This document shows, one piece after another, positions 1 to 7,074 of a stretch of DNA of 64,000 nucleotides (the first letter of the stretch is position 1; each line of letters starts with the position of its first letter). Origin of the DNA: a bacterium (GTDB lineage: Bacteria; SZUA-79; Acidulodesulfobacterales; Acidulodesulfobacteraceae). The notes beneath the pieces were generated by a model. It was not told where the DNA came from and made no database searches. It saw nothing but the letters and a program-made list of their open reading frames with translations. The position numbers and the translations under genes are program-made. The stretch is taken from assembly GCA_021812245.1 (NCBI GenBank), contig JAKAOK010000001.1, forward strand, positions 1-64,000. The letters run 5' to 3'.

Positions 1-51
1 CCCGTTGGGTGAAATCTTAAATCCCCATATTGTCATTCCCGCGAAAGCGAT

Positions 52-131
52 ATTTCCATCCGTGTTTATCGAAGCATGTCTTTGATACGGATGGAAATGC
101 CAGAAAATAAATTCCTAAATCGGGATTTGGG
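52..131. repeat. Dispersed repeat with 12-bp hairpin
   Basis: The two arms at 52-63 (ATTTCCATCCGT) and 87-98 are exact reverse complements. The tail at 110-131, read on the minus strand, matches 48946-48967 almost base for base (CCCAAATcCCGATTTAGGAA). The nearby GTCATTCCCGCGAAAGCG stretch resembles repeat sequence at 7992-8012. No gene is visible in 1-229, so this looks like a member of a small palindromic repeat family. Confidence 0.6.
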
Positions 132-229
132 TATAAAATTGCCGGGCCGATTTAAAAATACCGTTTTTGGTGTAAATTAATTATTAATTATACTTGGCTA
201 ATGAAAATGGAGATACGACATTGATATTT

Positions 230-664
230 CTATGAAAGTTTATTTGCAATTAATTTATAAATATTTTTCATTGTTTCAAAATATTCAAGGGCGGAAGTTA
301 TCGTTGCAATAATTTCATCGGTATTATCTGGATACTCGTGGGTCATTGTATTTCTTATCTGCCTTATTTTTATCCAGTCGTCCGTATTTAACACGTTTAA
401 CTTCTCAAGTTTATGCAAAATATCTATTAATGACATTGATTTATTATATTCCTGCAACTGCTCAAGAAATGCCGGAAATAATTTTTCTCCCATAATATCT
501 TGAATTTTACCGAATCTGTATATAAAAGAATCAATCGTTTTAATTCTGTTTATATCTTCCATATCTTCGGTTTTGAGCGGCAGGAAACTTTTTATCTCCG
601 AAACTATTAATTCTATTTTAGAAAACTGTTTATCAAGAACGTTTAGCGCATATTTAGGTTCCAT
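230..664 (-). CDS. HepT-like HEPN-family protein (TA toxin partner)
   Basis: Putative HepT-type HEPN RNase of the HepT/MntA toxin-antitoxin family, a small helical protein paired with the nucleotidyltransferase encoded just upstream. Near its C-terminal third it carries RNTMTHEYP, which matches the R-x4-6-H catalytic motif of HEPN RNases, and at about 144 residues it has the full family length. The ORF track starts at a TTG. I prefer the next codon, ATG at 664, because it overlaps the upstream TGA as TGATG and has GGAG about 8 nt ahead. Family knowledge says the partner MNT protein AMPylates HepT to silence it. Unlike the two HEPN copies elsewhere in the window, this one appears intact. The HEPN/HepT assignment is from motif and gene context only. 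Confidence 0.72.
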   Translation of the reverse strand: MEPKYALNVLDKQFSKIELIVSEIKSFLPLKTEDMEDINRIKTIDSFIYRFGKIQDIMGEKLFPAFLEQLQEYNKSMSLIDILHKLEKLNVLNTDDWIKIRQIRNTMTHEYPDNTDEIIATITSALEYFETMKNIYKLIANKLS

Positions 665-1023
665 CAAATCATTACTCCTGTTTTTTTCGCAATATTAAAA
701 ATATCCTTATCTTTGGAATTCTTTCCTTTTATAACGACGTCTATTTTTTGTTCACCTACTTTTTTTACAAGCTCAGTTAAAAAATTTATTTTTTTGTTAA
801 TAATTTCTTCAGCATCGTCGTCTGTCTCTATATAAATATCTATATCGCCTCCTTTTAAAGATAAATCCACTCTAGAACCGAATATATATATAGAAGGATC
901 GGTGAATATAAGATTTGCAAAATCTTTTATAGCTTTTACCTCGGAATCGTTTAACCTTACGTTGTTATAAATCATAATTATATTATTATATATATTTAAT
1001 TCATTGAAATAATTATAGCACAT
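664..1023 (-). CDS. MntA-like minimal nucleotidyltransferase (antitoxin)
   Basis: Minimal nucleotidyltransferase of the polymerase-beta fold. The sequence IFGSRVDLSLKGGDIDIYIE contains the GS motif and the DxD metal-binding pair, with variation from the usual GSRARG form. In HepT/MntA systems the protein adds AMP to the HEPN partner and so acts as antitoxin. It is translationally coupled to the HepT-like gene (TGATG overlap). The annotated ATG at 1023 has no clear ribosome site. An internal ATG at 975 would remove 16 residues that lie outside the domain and may be the real start. At 119 residues (or about 103) it is a normal length for the family. Confidence 0.72.
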   Translation of the reverse strand: MCYNYFNELNIYNNIIMIYNNVRLNDSEVKAIKDFANLIFTDPSIYIFGSRVDLSLKGGDIDIYIETDDDAEEIINKKINFLTELVKKVGEQKIDVVIKGKNSKDKDIFNIAKKTGVMI

Positions 1024-1033
1024 TAAGAAAAAA

Positions 1034-1171
1034 TGGTATCTGATTTATTTATTCCTTATAAACGAATATCCGGAAACGGTTTTAGGGGTTCTGCTTCATA
1101 CCGGACGGGAAATTAAACGGCACGGCTCTAAGGTTATTGCAGTTCCGTGGCGATTGATAGATTATGCATAA
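1034..1171 (+). pseudogene. C-terminal fragment of a DUF4143-type AAA ATPase
   Basis: A stretch too short for the ORF track stays open on the plus strand and ends in LLHTGREIKRHGSKVIAVPW plus about six residues before TAA. That matches the usual tail of DUF4143 ATPases (a VLYTG-x-FG-x-LIAVPI type ending). No start codon or P-loop part is present, so this is the last 45 codons of a lost gene. It is related in type to the ATPases at 41.8-48.7 kb but is not an obvious copy of any of them. The assignment rests on recall of the family tail only. Confidence 0.45.
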
Positions 1172-1290
1172 ATAAAAATGGCGTTAATAACACTCTTGGA
1201 CGGATTTTTCATTAAATCTTTGCTCGAAACAGATAACTCCGTGTTATTCCCTTTAAACTAAGCGTCATCAAACGCAGTCAGGAGTAAAGG

Positions 1291-1334
1291 AATAAATAAA
1301 TCAGACCCTTTAATTCTTAGACCCTTTAATTCTT
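1291..1334. repeat. Dispersed AATAAATCAGACCC motif plus 16-bp tandem repeat
   Basis: AATAAATAAATCAGACCCTT at 1291-1310 recurs at 1964-1983 with one extra C, and inverted at 46718-46736. It runs into two exact tandem copies of AGACCCTTTAATTCTT (1303-1318 and 1319-1334). The rest of 1172-1362 shows no gene. Motifs of this kind often mark boundaries of small mobile cassettes, but that is inference here. Confidence 0.55.
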
Positions 1335-1362
1335 CTTCGAAGCATACATCCCTTTTGTTTCT

Positions 1363-1635
1363 TCAATAAACTTCCCCGTGACTCCCGATGTCTATTAACA
1401 GAATCTCGTCCTTGACAACCGTGAAAGACAAAATTATCCGATAAGAATACGTCAATGAAACGGCATATTTATTTTTGAATTTTCCTTGCAGCTTATGAAG
1501 TTTTAAAGAAGTATGACCGGGGTTTAACTCCAATAATTTAAGTATATTTTTATATTTTTCCGTAAGTTCGGCATGACGGCTTAAAAACGTTTTTTCTTTT
1601 TTTGAATAACTTTCGGTAAAAATTAGTTTAAACAT
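1363..1635 (-). CDS. RelE/YafQ-type mRNA interferase toxin
   Basis: Small basic protein of the RelE/ParE superfamily. In its central and C-terminal part it shows the family pattern LKLHKLQGK, then YAVSLTYSYRIILSF, then EILLIDIGSHGEVY, giving the typical antiparallel sheet with a terminal H/Y near the active site. Ninety residues is standard. The ATG overlaps the antitoxin stop by one base (TAATG), so the two are translationally coupled. Likely role: ribosome-dependent mRNA cleavage that stops growth when the antitoxin is degraded. It could instead be ParE-like (gyrase poison), but the sequence ending favours the RelE/YafQ branch. Confidence 0.8.
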   Translation of the reverse strand: MFKLIFTESYSKKEKTFLSRHAELTEKYKNILKLLELNPGHTSLKLHKLQGKFKNKYAVSLTYSYRIILSFTVVKDEILLIDIGSHGEVY

Positions 1636-1883
1636 TAGATGCCGAGTCTTTTAAAATGTTCTTCCGAGCTTTCAATTATAAATTTTCCTTTTTTATAATC
1701 GTCTTCCGAGTCGATTATAGCCTTAAAAATATCCGCCTCTTTTAATCTTTCATATTCTTTTAACGAAAGCAGGACAAATTTTGTTTTTCCTCTTTTAGAT
1801 ATAAAAACCTCGTTTCCTTCCTCTATTATTTTTTCGATATTCGATAACCCTTTAGTTTTTATATCGTTAGCGCTAACAATCAT
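1635..1883 (-). CDS. Phd/YefM-type antitoxin
   Basis: DNA-binding antitoxin of the Phd/YefM family. The N-terminus MIVSANDIKTKGLSNIEK followed by EVFISKRGKTKFVLLSLKEYERL is the characteristic fold that forms the dimeric DNA-binding domain, and the acidic C-terminal tail would wrap the toxin. An AGGAGG ribosome site (1892-1897) sits 8 nt before the ATG at 1883. The gene is first in a two-gene operon with the RelE-like toxin and follows a near-consensus promoter, so autorepression by the antitoxin is expected from family knowledge. Confidence 0.8.
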   Translation of the reverse strand: MIVSANDIKTKGLSNIEKIIEEGNEVFISKRGKTKFVLLSLKEYERLKEADIFKAIIDSEDDYKKGKFIIESSEEHFKRLGI

Positions 1884-1933
1884 TATTTTAACCTCCTGTT
1901 TAATCGTACTGTTAATAGTATTATAATATATTG

Positions 1934-1962
1934 ACTATAAATTATCAATAATAATTTGTCAA
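1934..1962 (-). promoter_or_regulatory. Promoter of the Phd/RelE operon
   Basis: On the minus strand, TTGACA (1957-1962) and TATAGT (1934-1939) are spaced by 17 bp, about 40 nt ahead of the antitoxin ribosome site. This is an almost consensus sigma-70 promoter in AT-rich surroundings where an operator for the antitoxin would also be expected. Confidence 0.7.
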
Positions 1963-1963
1963 A

Positions 1964-1989
1964 AATAAATAAATCAGACCCCTTTAATT
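1964..1989. repeat. Dispersed AATAAATAAATCAGACCCC motif
   Basis: Second copy of the motif seen at 1291-1310 and inverted at 46711-46736. It lies between the TA promoter and the vapC fragment at 2001-2062, at a junction between two unrelated modules. Confidence 0.55.
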
Positions 1990-2000
1990 GAATTGCTTTA

Positions 2001-2062
2001 ATTTCTTTAATTTTAATTTAGAATACTATTGATATAAACTATGAGATTGGGGAAAAAGCGAG
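2001..2062 (+). pseudogene. vapC fragment matching the 4505-4903 toxin gene
   Basis: This stretch aligns with 4701-4758, inside the intact plus-strand PIN toxin gene. It includes GATATAAAC-x-ATGAGATTGG and GGGAAAAAGCG with only a few differences. No flanking coding frame survives. It is therefore a relic of a second vapC of the same type, left where the present VapC/AbrB locus begins, or a recombination scar between the two TA loci. Confidence 0.6.
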
Positions 2063-2068
2063 GAACGA

Positions 2069-2467
2069 TTACTTGCAGTTATTGTTTAATTTCTTATCGA
2101 AACTTAATACCCCTATTTCAAGCTTTTTCGATTTTATACATATAAGACAATCTACAAGGCTTAAACAGGAATGACTGCCATGACAATCCAGGGCATGTAT
2201 AAAAGAATCCGTCGAACCTTCTTTAACGCCCTTAAAAGACAACAAGTTTTTTAAAACGTTTATTATTTCGCTTTTTGGAATGTCGTAAACCTTAGATAAA
2301 ACATAAAAAACTTCCATGAGGACGCTTTCGAGAATTACCGCCTTCCTCTTTCCGGCTTTTACCCCGACGAAGAAAGAATCCGCGATTTTAAATTGCCCTT
2401 CGTCGTCCTTTAAAAGATACCTAAGGATTATATTAGCGTCTATTATTTTATCTTCGGTCTCTTTCAT
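2069..2467 (-). CDS. PIN-domain VapC-type RNase toxin
   Basis: PIN-domain ribonuclease. The acidic site can be followed along the protein: Asp in IIDANIILRYLL near residue 10, Glu in ILESVLMEVFYVL near 46, Asp in SLVDCLICIKSKK near 105, and Asp in LSFDKKL near the end. Such toxins cleave tRNA or rRNA with Mg2+. The gene follows the AbrB-type antitoxin after a 22-nt gap in the same operon. Length of 132 residues is usual. Two Cys/His residues before the third acidic site (DCHGSHSC) are unusual but lie outside the catalytic set. Confidence 0.82.
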   Translation of the reverse strand: MKETEDKIIDANIILRYLLKDDEGQFKIADSFFVGVKAGKRKAVILESVLMEVFYVLSKVYDIPKSEIINVLKNLLSFKGVKEGSTDSFIHALDCHGSHSCLSLVDCLICIKSKKLEIGVLSFDKKLNNNCK

Positions 2468-2489
2468 ATAAAAGGCTGTTTGTTCCGTG

Positions 2490-2744
2490 TCATTTATTTT
2501 TAATTTTCTTATTATTGCCGTATTTGTCTTTCATGGCGGACTTCCATGCAATTTCCCTTTCTTCGGCGAATGAATAGTTTTTTTCCCGGGCATATTTACT
2601 TAATACCCCGGCGACGTCCTTAACAGGTTCAATCCCGACCCTTCCTTCTTCGACATAAAACCTTATTACGTCGCTTTTTAAGATATTTCTTATATGTTTA
2701 GGAATAGTAACTTGACCCTTAGCCGTTATTTTAGCAGCATTCAT
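2490..2744 (-). CDS. AbrB/MazE-type antitoxin (VapB-like)
   Basis: SpoVT/AbrB-fold transcription factor. The N-terminus AAKITAKGQVTIPKHIRNIL is the hallmark swapped-hairpin DNA-binding domain, and the remaining 45 residues are a charged toxin-binding tail. The start at 2744 is supported by an AGGAGG ribosome site just upstream. It neutralises the downstream PIN toxin and would repress the shared promoter. Nothing suggests damage. Confidence 0.85.
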   Translation of the reverse strand: MNAAKITAKGQVTIPKHIRNILKSDVIRFYVEEGRVGIEPVKDVAGVLSKYAREKNYSFAEEREIAWKSAMKDKYGNNKKIKNK

Positions 2745-2767
2745 TTTTTGAACCTCCTTACATTTTT

Positions 2768-2796
2768 ATTATACATTACTTTTAACTAATGAGCAA
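2768..2796 (-). promoter_or_regulatory. Promoter of the AbrB/VapC operon
   Basis: Read on the minus strand, TTGCTC (2791-2796) and a perfect TATAAT (2768-2773) are 17 bp apart, directly ahead of the antitoxin ribosome site. The rest of 2797-2993 holds no other recognisable signal. Confidence 0.6.
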
Positions 2797-2993
2797 GGAA
2801 ATTTTTAATTTTAAGGAAGAAAAGATAGTTTTCTATGTTTAACGACAGCTTTATACATTTCGTTCCCATCAACGATTCCCTTTTATAAAACCGCATGATA
2901 ATAATAATTATTTGCCCCGAATCTTAAAAATATGTATAATTTATATTAAAAAAAATCTGTAAAAAAATATAACGATTTTAAAAAATAGCCGCC

Positions 2994-4157
2994 TTGAATA
3001 ATAAAAAAATAAACGACCTTTTTTTAAGGATTTTAAACGGCTCACCCGTTAATTTTCTGCTGAGGCTTTTAAAATCCGCGAAAAAACCGCGGCCGTCCAA
3101 AATCGGCAAGGTTCTGTTCATAAAAATGGAAGGCATCGGGGATTCCATTTACCTTCTCGAAATTATCCACAGACTTTTCACGAGCTATCCTTCGTTAAAA
3201 ATAGACGTTCTTTCAACCGGCGGAAATCCTCTCTTTCCTCTATTTAAGGACTCCCTTGGCGAATCCCATAAATTCGGTTTAAAAATATTAAAGCCATTAA
3301 ATCCGCTGAGTTATATAAAAACCGTAAAAGATATAAATAAGGAAAATTACGATATAATATTCGATTTTACGGGAATGCCCGTAAATATTCCCTTAATGCT
3401 TTTATTTGCAAAATCTTACAAAGCCGGATTCGATATGCTGGATTTAAGAAAAAAAAGCTATAATTACGTTATAGGTATAGACAAAAACATTCATATATTC
3501 GACAACTATTTAAATCTTGTCAAACCGTTTCTTTCTATTTCCGGCGAAAAAAAATTCACGATATACGTGCCTAAAGCTACCGTAGAAACCGGCCGGGGGG
3601 GGCGTAATTTTATCAACCTCGTTTTATCCAGCAGCGGTGGCGGCAATATGAACAGGAGACTCCCACCTGATAACTCTGCTCTTTTAATAAACCTCCTTGT
3701 AAAAAACTTTCCCGGGTATAAAATAAACCTGCTTGGCGGCCCAACGGACTATGCCTATCTCGAACAGTTGTGCGGATTGCATGATGGATTAAGTTCGCGT
3801 GGCTTAACGACCGATATTGCAACGGATATCGTTTCCGTAAAAAGAACTAAAAACATAAGGGAAGCAATGGAACTTCTCAAAAATTCGCTGTTTAACGTCT
3901 GCATAGATTCGGGGCTTATGCATATATCTTCGCTTGTAAATCAAAATACCTACTGTCTTTTCGGATATTCAAGCCCGGTAAATTCTCTGCCGTTTAACAA
4001 TATCGGTTACTATGCCGCAGATATTGCCTGCGCGCCCTGCTCGTTTTACAAAACAAGCGAATGTAAAACTCTAGAGTGCATGAAAAAAATAGATGTAACT
4101 AAAATAATAGAAGTAGTCAGACAAAATTTAACGCAAGCAACGGCGGCTAACGCATAA
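2994..4157 (+). CDS. Glycosyltransferase family 9 (heptosyltransferase-like)
   Basis: ADP-heptose:LPS heptosyltransferase superfamily (GT9, GT-B fold), expected to act at the inner face of the cytoplasmic membrane on LPS core or similar glycans. The N-terminal domain begins with KVLFIKMEGIGDSIYLLEII (residues 39-58), the GT9 acceptor-side motif. The C-terminal donor site shows NVCIDSGLMHISSLV followed by a CLFGYSSP loop. Three Cys near the C-terminus (CAPCSFYKTSEC) are also common in GT9 proteins. The only start that keeps the N-terminal motif is a TTG at 2994 without a clear ribosome site. An eight-G run near 3595 does not break the frame. The sugar and acceptor are unknown. Confidence 0.8.
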   Translation: MNNKKINDLFLRILNGSPVNFLLRLLKSAKKPRPSKIGKVLFIKMEGIGDSIYLLEIIHRLFTSYPSLKIDVLSTGGNPLFPLFKDSLGESHKFGLKILKPLNPLSYIKTVKDINKENYDIIFDFTGMPVNIPLMLLFAKSYKAGFDMLDLRKKSYNYVIGIDKNIHIFDNYLNLVKPFLSISGEKKFTIYVPKATVETGRGGRNFINLVLSSSGGGNMNRRLPPDNSALLINLLVKNFPGYKINLLGGPTDYAYLEQLCGLHDGLSSRGLTTDIATDIVSVKRTKNIREAMELLKNSLFNVCIDSGLMHISSLVNQNTYCLFGYSSPVNSLPFNNIGYYAADIACAPCSFYKTSECKTLECMKKIDVTKIIEVVRQNLTQATAANA

Positions 4158-4187
4158 AGAGTTAATGCACTGCGTTAATATGCAGCA

Positions 4188-4228
4188 TTGACTAAATGAT
4201 CGAATATGATGTATAATTTATACATCAT
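4188..4228 (+). promoter_or_regulatory. Promoter with 23-bp palindromic operator for RHH/VapC
   Basis: TTGACT (4188-4193) and TATAAT (4212-4217) are 18 bp apart. The -10 lies inside a perfect palindrome, ATGATGTATAA-T-TTATACATCAT (4206-4228). A site at that position would block RNA polymerase when bound, as expected for autoregulation by the ribbon-helix-helix antitoxin encoded next. The direct sequence evidence is strong; occupancy is inference. Confidence 0.72.
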
Positions 4229-4260
4229 AAAGTATAATATTTAATTAAAAGGCGGAGATT

Positions 4261-4512
4261 ATGCATAGAACACAAATATACATAGAAGAGGAAATTTTTC
4301 AAAAAGCGAGGAAAGAATCGGAGATTTTAGGAATATCTATCTCTGAATTTATTCGAATGTCTATAAAGAAAAACATCCAAAAAAATTCGGCAAATAATAT
4401 AAATGTTTTTTTTGGCAATTTAAAACCTCTCGAAAGTTTTAAAGATATTAATCCTAAAGAATATGTTGATAATATTAGGTCAAAGAGCAGGATTTTAACG
4501 AATAATGAATAA
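4261..4512 (+). CDS. Ribbon-helix-helix antitoxin (CopG/VapB-like)
   Basis: The N-terminus HRTQIYIEEEIFQKARKESEILGISISEFIRMSIKK is a classic ribbon-helix-helix DNA-binding domain, one strand followed by two helices. The C-terminal half (about residues 48-83) is the toxin-binding part. The start follows GGCGGAG at a good distance, and the gene overlaps the downstream PIN toxin by 8 nt. It most likely binds the palindrome over its own -10 box. Confidence 0.8.
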   Translation: MHRTQIYIEEEIFQKARKESEILGISISEFIRMSIKKNIQKNSANNINVFFGNLKPLESFKDINPKEYVDNIRSKSRILTNNE

Positions 4513-4903
4513 ATCTACCGATAACATAAATAAAATATTTTTAGATACCGATATAGCGATTTTTTTACTTAAAAAAGAAACTAAATTTATAAAATCGTTT
4601 TTAAATTTATATAACAATGGAACAAGGTTTTTTTATAACCCTATAGTTAAAGCTGAAATATATGCAGGCGCTTTTAAAAGCGAATATGGCACAATCGAAC
4701 AATTCTTTAATATTTTAGAATGCATTGATATAAACGATGAGATTGGGGAAAAAGCGGGATTATATGCTAATGAATTTAAAAAATCTTATAACGGCATATC
4801 GCTTGAAGATTTTATAATTGCCGCAACCGTAAAAACATATGGTCTTAAACTCTGGACAAACAACATTAAGCATTATCCAATGGAAAATATAGAATTTATT
4901 TAA
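4505..4903 (+). CDS. PIN-domain VapC-type RNase toxin
   Basis: Second intact PIN toxin. Visible catalytic acids are Asp in IFLDTDIAIFLL (near residue 14), Glu in NPIVKAEIYAG (near 52) and Asp in GISLEDFIIAAT (near 98). The final WTNNIKHYPMENIEFI is the typical VapC ending. It overlaps the antitoxin gene by 8 nt, so the pair is translationally coupled. A 60-bp part of its sequence recurs as a fragment at 2001-2062, showing that this TA type was once present twice. Confidence 0.85.
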   Translation: MNKSTDNINKIFLDTDIAIFLLKKETKFIKSFLNLYNNGTRFFYNPIVKAEIYAGAFKSEYGTIEQFFNILECIDINDEIGEKAGLYANEFKKSYNGISLEDFIIAATVKTYGLKLWTNNIKHYPMENIEFI

Positions 4904-4947
4904 TTAATATAAGAAAAACAAATTAACAGGTAAAGAGATAAAAGGTT

Positions 4948-6273
4948 TTGGAACTGAGCGAAATAAAATCCATAAGAAAATCAGAAATTGACGCCCTTGC
5001 CGCCTCGCCAATAAAAAGAAAATTAAAAAAAATCGGCTACCTTTTAAGATACGGCATGCCGTTTAATAAATTTATTAAATATACTTTGTCTTACCTTTTT
5101 GCCCTTCCATTAGCGAAAATAAAAATAAATTTAGGAAGTAAGGCTGTTAGGGAAAAATATTTCGGAAATACCGGCAAGGACGATGCCGGCGGCGGCAACG
5201 GCAACGCCTGCTATATAGCCGTTAATATCGGCAACGCGGGCGTAGGAGACGCCATAGTAGCAATTAGATTTCTCAGGGATATGGCAAATTTCGTAAATGA
5301 ATCAAATAAAACAAAAACCGGAATTAACGGCAATACCGGTAATGGCAAAGACGAACTGTTCAAAAAAGCGGATGGCATGGAGGCCGAAAGCAGCGGAAAC
5401 AAAATCGTCTTCGACATTTTCTACAGATCGCCAGGTTCAATCGAATTCATAGCATCTCCGCTGACCGCCATAAGAAGGGTTTTAGATTTATTCGATTATA
5501 GCTGCCTGCATAAATTTTATGATATCGACTTTAGATTAAATACGTTTTTCATAAAAGAAGAAATTAACGAAGCGAGCCGCAAAAAGCTGTCTGATAAATT
5601 TCCCGCTCTTTTAAAAATTATCGAAAATATTAAAACTAATCAAGCCTCTCTCGAAAAATATATTAAAACCCGCCCTTTCAGCGAAGGCATCTTATCCGAC
5701 GACGTCACGGCAATGGGGCTTTCGAGGGCATCGTATTTAAACTATGCGGCTGGAATAGCTTACAGCTTTTCAAGTAGCGACAATGACATAGGCAAATGGA
5801 ACAAATCCGGGATAGGCCTTAATATCTCAATAGATTCAACCGCTACGACAAAATTCAACCTTAAAGACGTTAAATTCATCACCATTCACGACGGATGGGA
5901 CGAAAACACAAAAATATCAGATGAAATTTCTACTAAATCTTATCTGCCGGAAATGTGGTCTGAACTCATGAAATTATTAAAAAGTGAAATCCCCGGCTAT
6001 ACAATCGTCCAGCTCGGCGGTCTCGGCAACGGCTCCGACATAGAAGGCGTCGATTTAAACCTTAGAGGAAAAACGACGTTAAAAGAAGCGGCATCAATCC
6101 TTTCCGAATCTTCCCTGCACATCGATACCGACTCCGGACTCGTGCATATAGCGACTTCCCTTGGAACCAAGTGCGTCGTTCTGTTCGGCCCGACTAACGC
6201 CGCCTACTGCTCCTACTCCGAGGGTTGCTTTCGGCGGTTAACTCGTGCGCATTTATTTCTATTAAATAATTAA
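4948..6273 (+). CDS. GT9-like glycosyltransferase, C-terminally truncated
   Basis: Large GT9-type protein. The N-terminal domain has VNIGNAGVGDAIVAIRFLRD, equivalent to the usual GDxVLTTP region, and the C-terminal donor domain ends with IDTDSGLVHIATSLGTKCVV and LFGPTNAAYCSYSEG. After that motif the family normally continues for 40 or more residues. Here the last 15 (CFRRLTRAHLFLLNN) look unrelated and the gene stops against a convergently truncated HEPN gene, so the 3-prime end was probably lost at a deletion joint. Residues 80-150 contain a low-complexity Gly/Asn-rich insert. Start is a TTG. It may be non-functional. Confidence 0.68.
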   Translation: MELSEIKSIRKSEIDALAASPIKRKLKKIGYLLRYGMPFNKFIKYTLSYLFALPLAKIKINLGSKAVREKYFGNTGKDDAGGGNGNACYIAVNIGNAGVGDAIVAIRFLRDMANFVNESNKTKTGINGNTGNGKDELFKKADGMEAESSGNKIVFDIFYRSPGSIEFIASPLTAIRRVLDLFDYSCLHKFYDIDFRLNTFFIKEEINEASRKKLSDKFPALLKIIENIKTNQASLEKYIKTRPFSEGILSDDVTAMGLSRASYLNYAAGIAYSFSSSDNDIGKWNKSGIGLNISIDSTATTKFNLKDVKFITIHDGWDENTKISDEISTKSYLPEMWSELMKLLKSEIPGYTIVQLGGLGNGSDIEGVDLNLRGKTTLKEAASILSESSLHIDTDSGLVHIATSLGTKCVVLFGPTNAAYCSYSEGCFRRLTRAHLFLLNN

Positions 6274-6282
6274 AAGCGTCAT

Positions 6283-6513
6283 CTATCTCTTAGCATGTGC
6301 TACAAGCAGAACTTCTATATTATGGGTTTTTAAAGTTTTAATTATTTCCTTGCCGTTAAAAACAAGATATGCCTTTAAATATTTTTCGGCGCATTGCTGG
6401 GCATGGAAATAAACAGTGTCGGTGGCAGGTTTATCGGTTATTATTTCATCCTTGGCGGTTTTTAAGTCGTGTTCGGCTTTTATTATATAGTGGTTTGTCA
6501 GCTCTTCGTTCAT
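6283..6513 (-). CDS. HEPN-domain protein, truncated
   Basis: N-terminal part of a HEPN protein. IIKAEHDLKTAKDEI and then YFHAQQCAEKYLKAYL are the first two helices of the domain. Normal family members run to about 130 residues with an R-x4-6-H motif near the end. This one stops at 76 residues with LLVAHAKR, so the catalytic half is missing. The ATG overlaps the MNT stop by 4 nt (ATGA), so the operon order is intact. The break is about 60 bp from where the convergent GT9 gene also loses its end. As a toxin it is probably dead. Confidence 0.7.
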   Translation of the reverse strand: MNEELTNHYIIKAEHDLKTAKDEIITDKPATDTVYFHAQQCAEKYLKAYLVFNGKEIIKTLKTHNIEVLLVAHAKR

Positions 6514-6842
6514 ACCGCCAAACCTTCTTTTAAAGCGTAATTCGTTAAATATCCGGATTTATTTTTTCTTTCGTTTACTGTATCCAAAGACTGAATTATT
6601 ATATCGCTTAAAATGTGTAATTCCGCAAGCCTAAGTCCTATCTTGCCTCTGATGTGCCTTTTTGTATTAAAATCTATCGTTTTATCTATTATAATGTAAA
6701 AATCCCAGTCGCTGTCTTCATTGTAATCCCCCCTTGCACGCGAACCGAAAAGATAAACGGCTTCGACTTTAAATCCAGCTTTTTCTATTTCTTCCGCAAT
6801 TATTTGTTTTGCGATATTTAATATATAATCTTTAGTTTTCCA
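6510..6842 (-). CDS. Minimal nucleotidyltransferase (MNT), start codon unclear
   Basis: Missing from the ORF track because no ATG/GTG/TTG opens the frame. The frame runs cleanly from about 6842 to a TGA at 6510-6512 and contains VEAVYLFGSRARGDYNEDSD followed by WDF, the complete GS and DxD nucleotidyltransferase site. It resembles the MNT gene at 46865-47236 over most of its length. An ATG at 6843-6845 is one frame off, so a 1-bp indel near the start, or a non-standard start, is likely. It forms an operon with the truncated HEPN gene. Family role: AMPylating antitoxin for HEPN toxins. Confidence 0.65.
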   Translation of the reverse strand, partial: WKTKDYILNIAKQIIAEEIEKAGFKVEAVYLFGSRARGDYNEDSDWDFYIIIDKTIDFNTKRHIRGKIGLRLAELHILSDIIIQSLDTVNERKNKSGYLTNYALKEGLAV

Positions 6843-6967
6843 TATGATAATTATTATATCATTGTTTTATTTTTTTACCTGAGAAATTTTCAAAAGGAGA
6901 CATTGCCGGTTTATTATAAAAATTTTAATTCGGAGTTAACATTTTTTTACACTAGTAAGTATGTTCG

Positions 6968-7042
6968 TACCTATCTACCGATACGCTTAAAAAAGCGGTT
7001 GACGAAGTGTGGGGAAAGAGTGATAAAAAGGACCCGTCTTAA
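6968..7042 (+). pseudogene. C-terminal relic of a tyrosine recombinase (integrase)
   Basis: The frame YLSTDTLKKAVDEVWGKSD ends in a stop after 24 codons and resembles the C-terminal end of XerC/phage integrases, where the catalytic Tyr is followed by HLS-x-LKEAVD. A stop (TAG TAA) lies just upstream in frame, so nothing more of the enzyme remains. It suggests an old integration site beside the hicBA remnant. The call rests on a short motif, hence moderate confidence. Confidence 0.45.
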
Positions 7043-7074
7043 ACTCAAAATTTGGAAGGATTTTTCAGCGTTTT

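Noticed and set aside
3594-3604. Eight-G run in the GT9 gene as a frameshift site
   Set aside because: The frame before and after the run both match the GT9 domain layout, so no frame change is needed.
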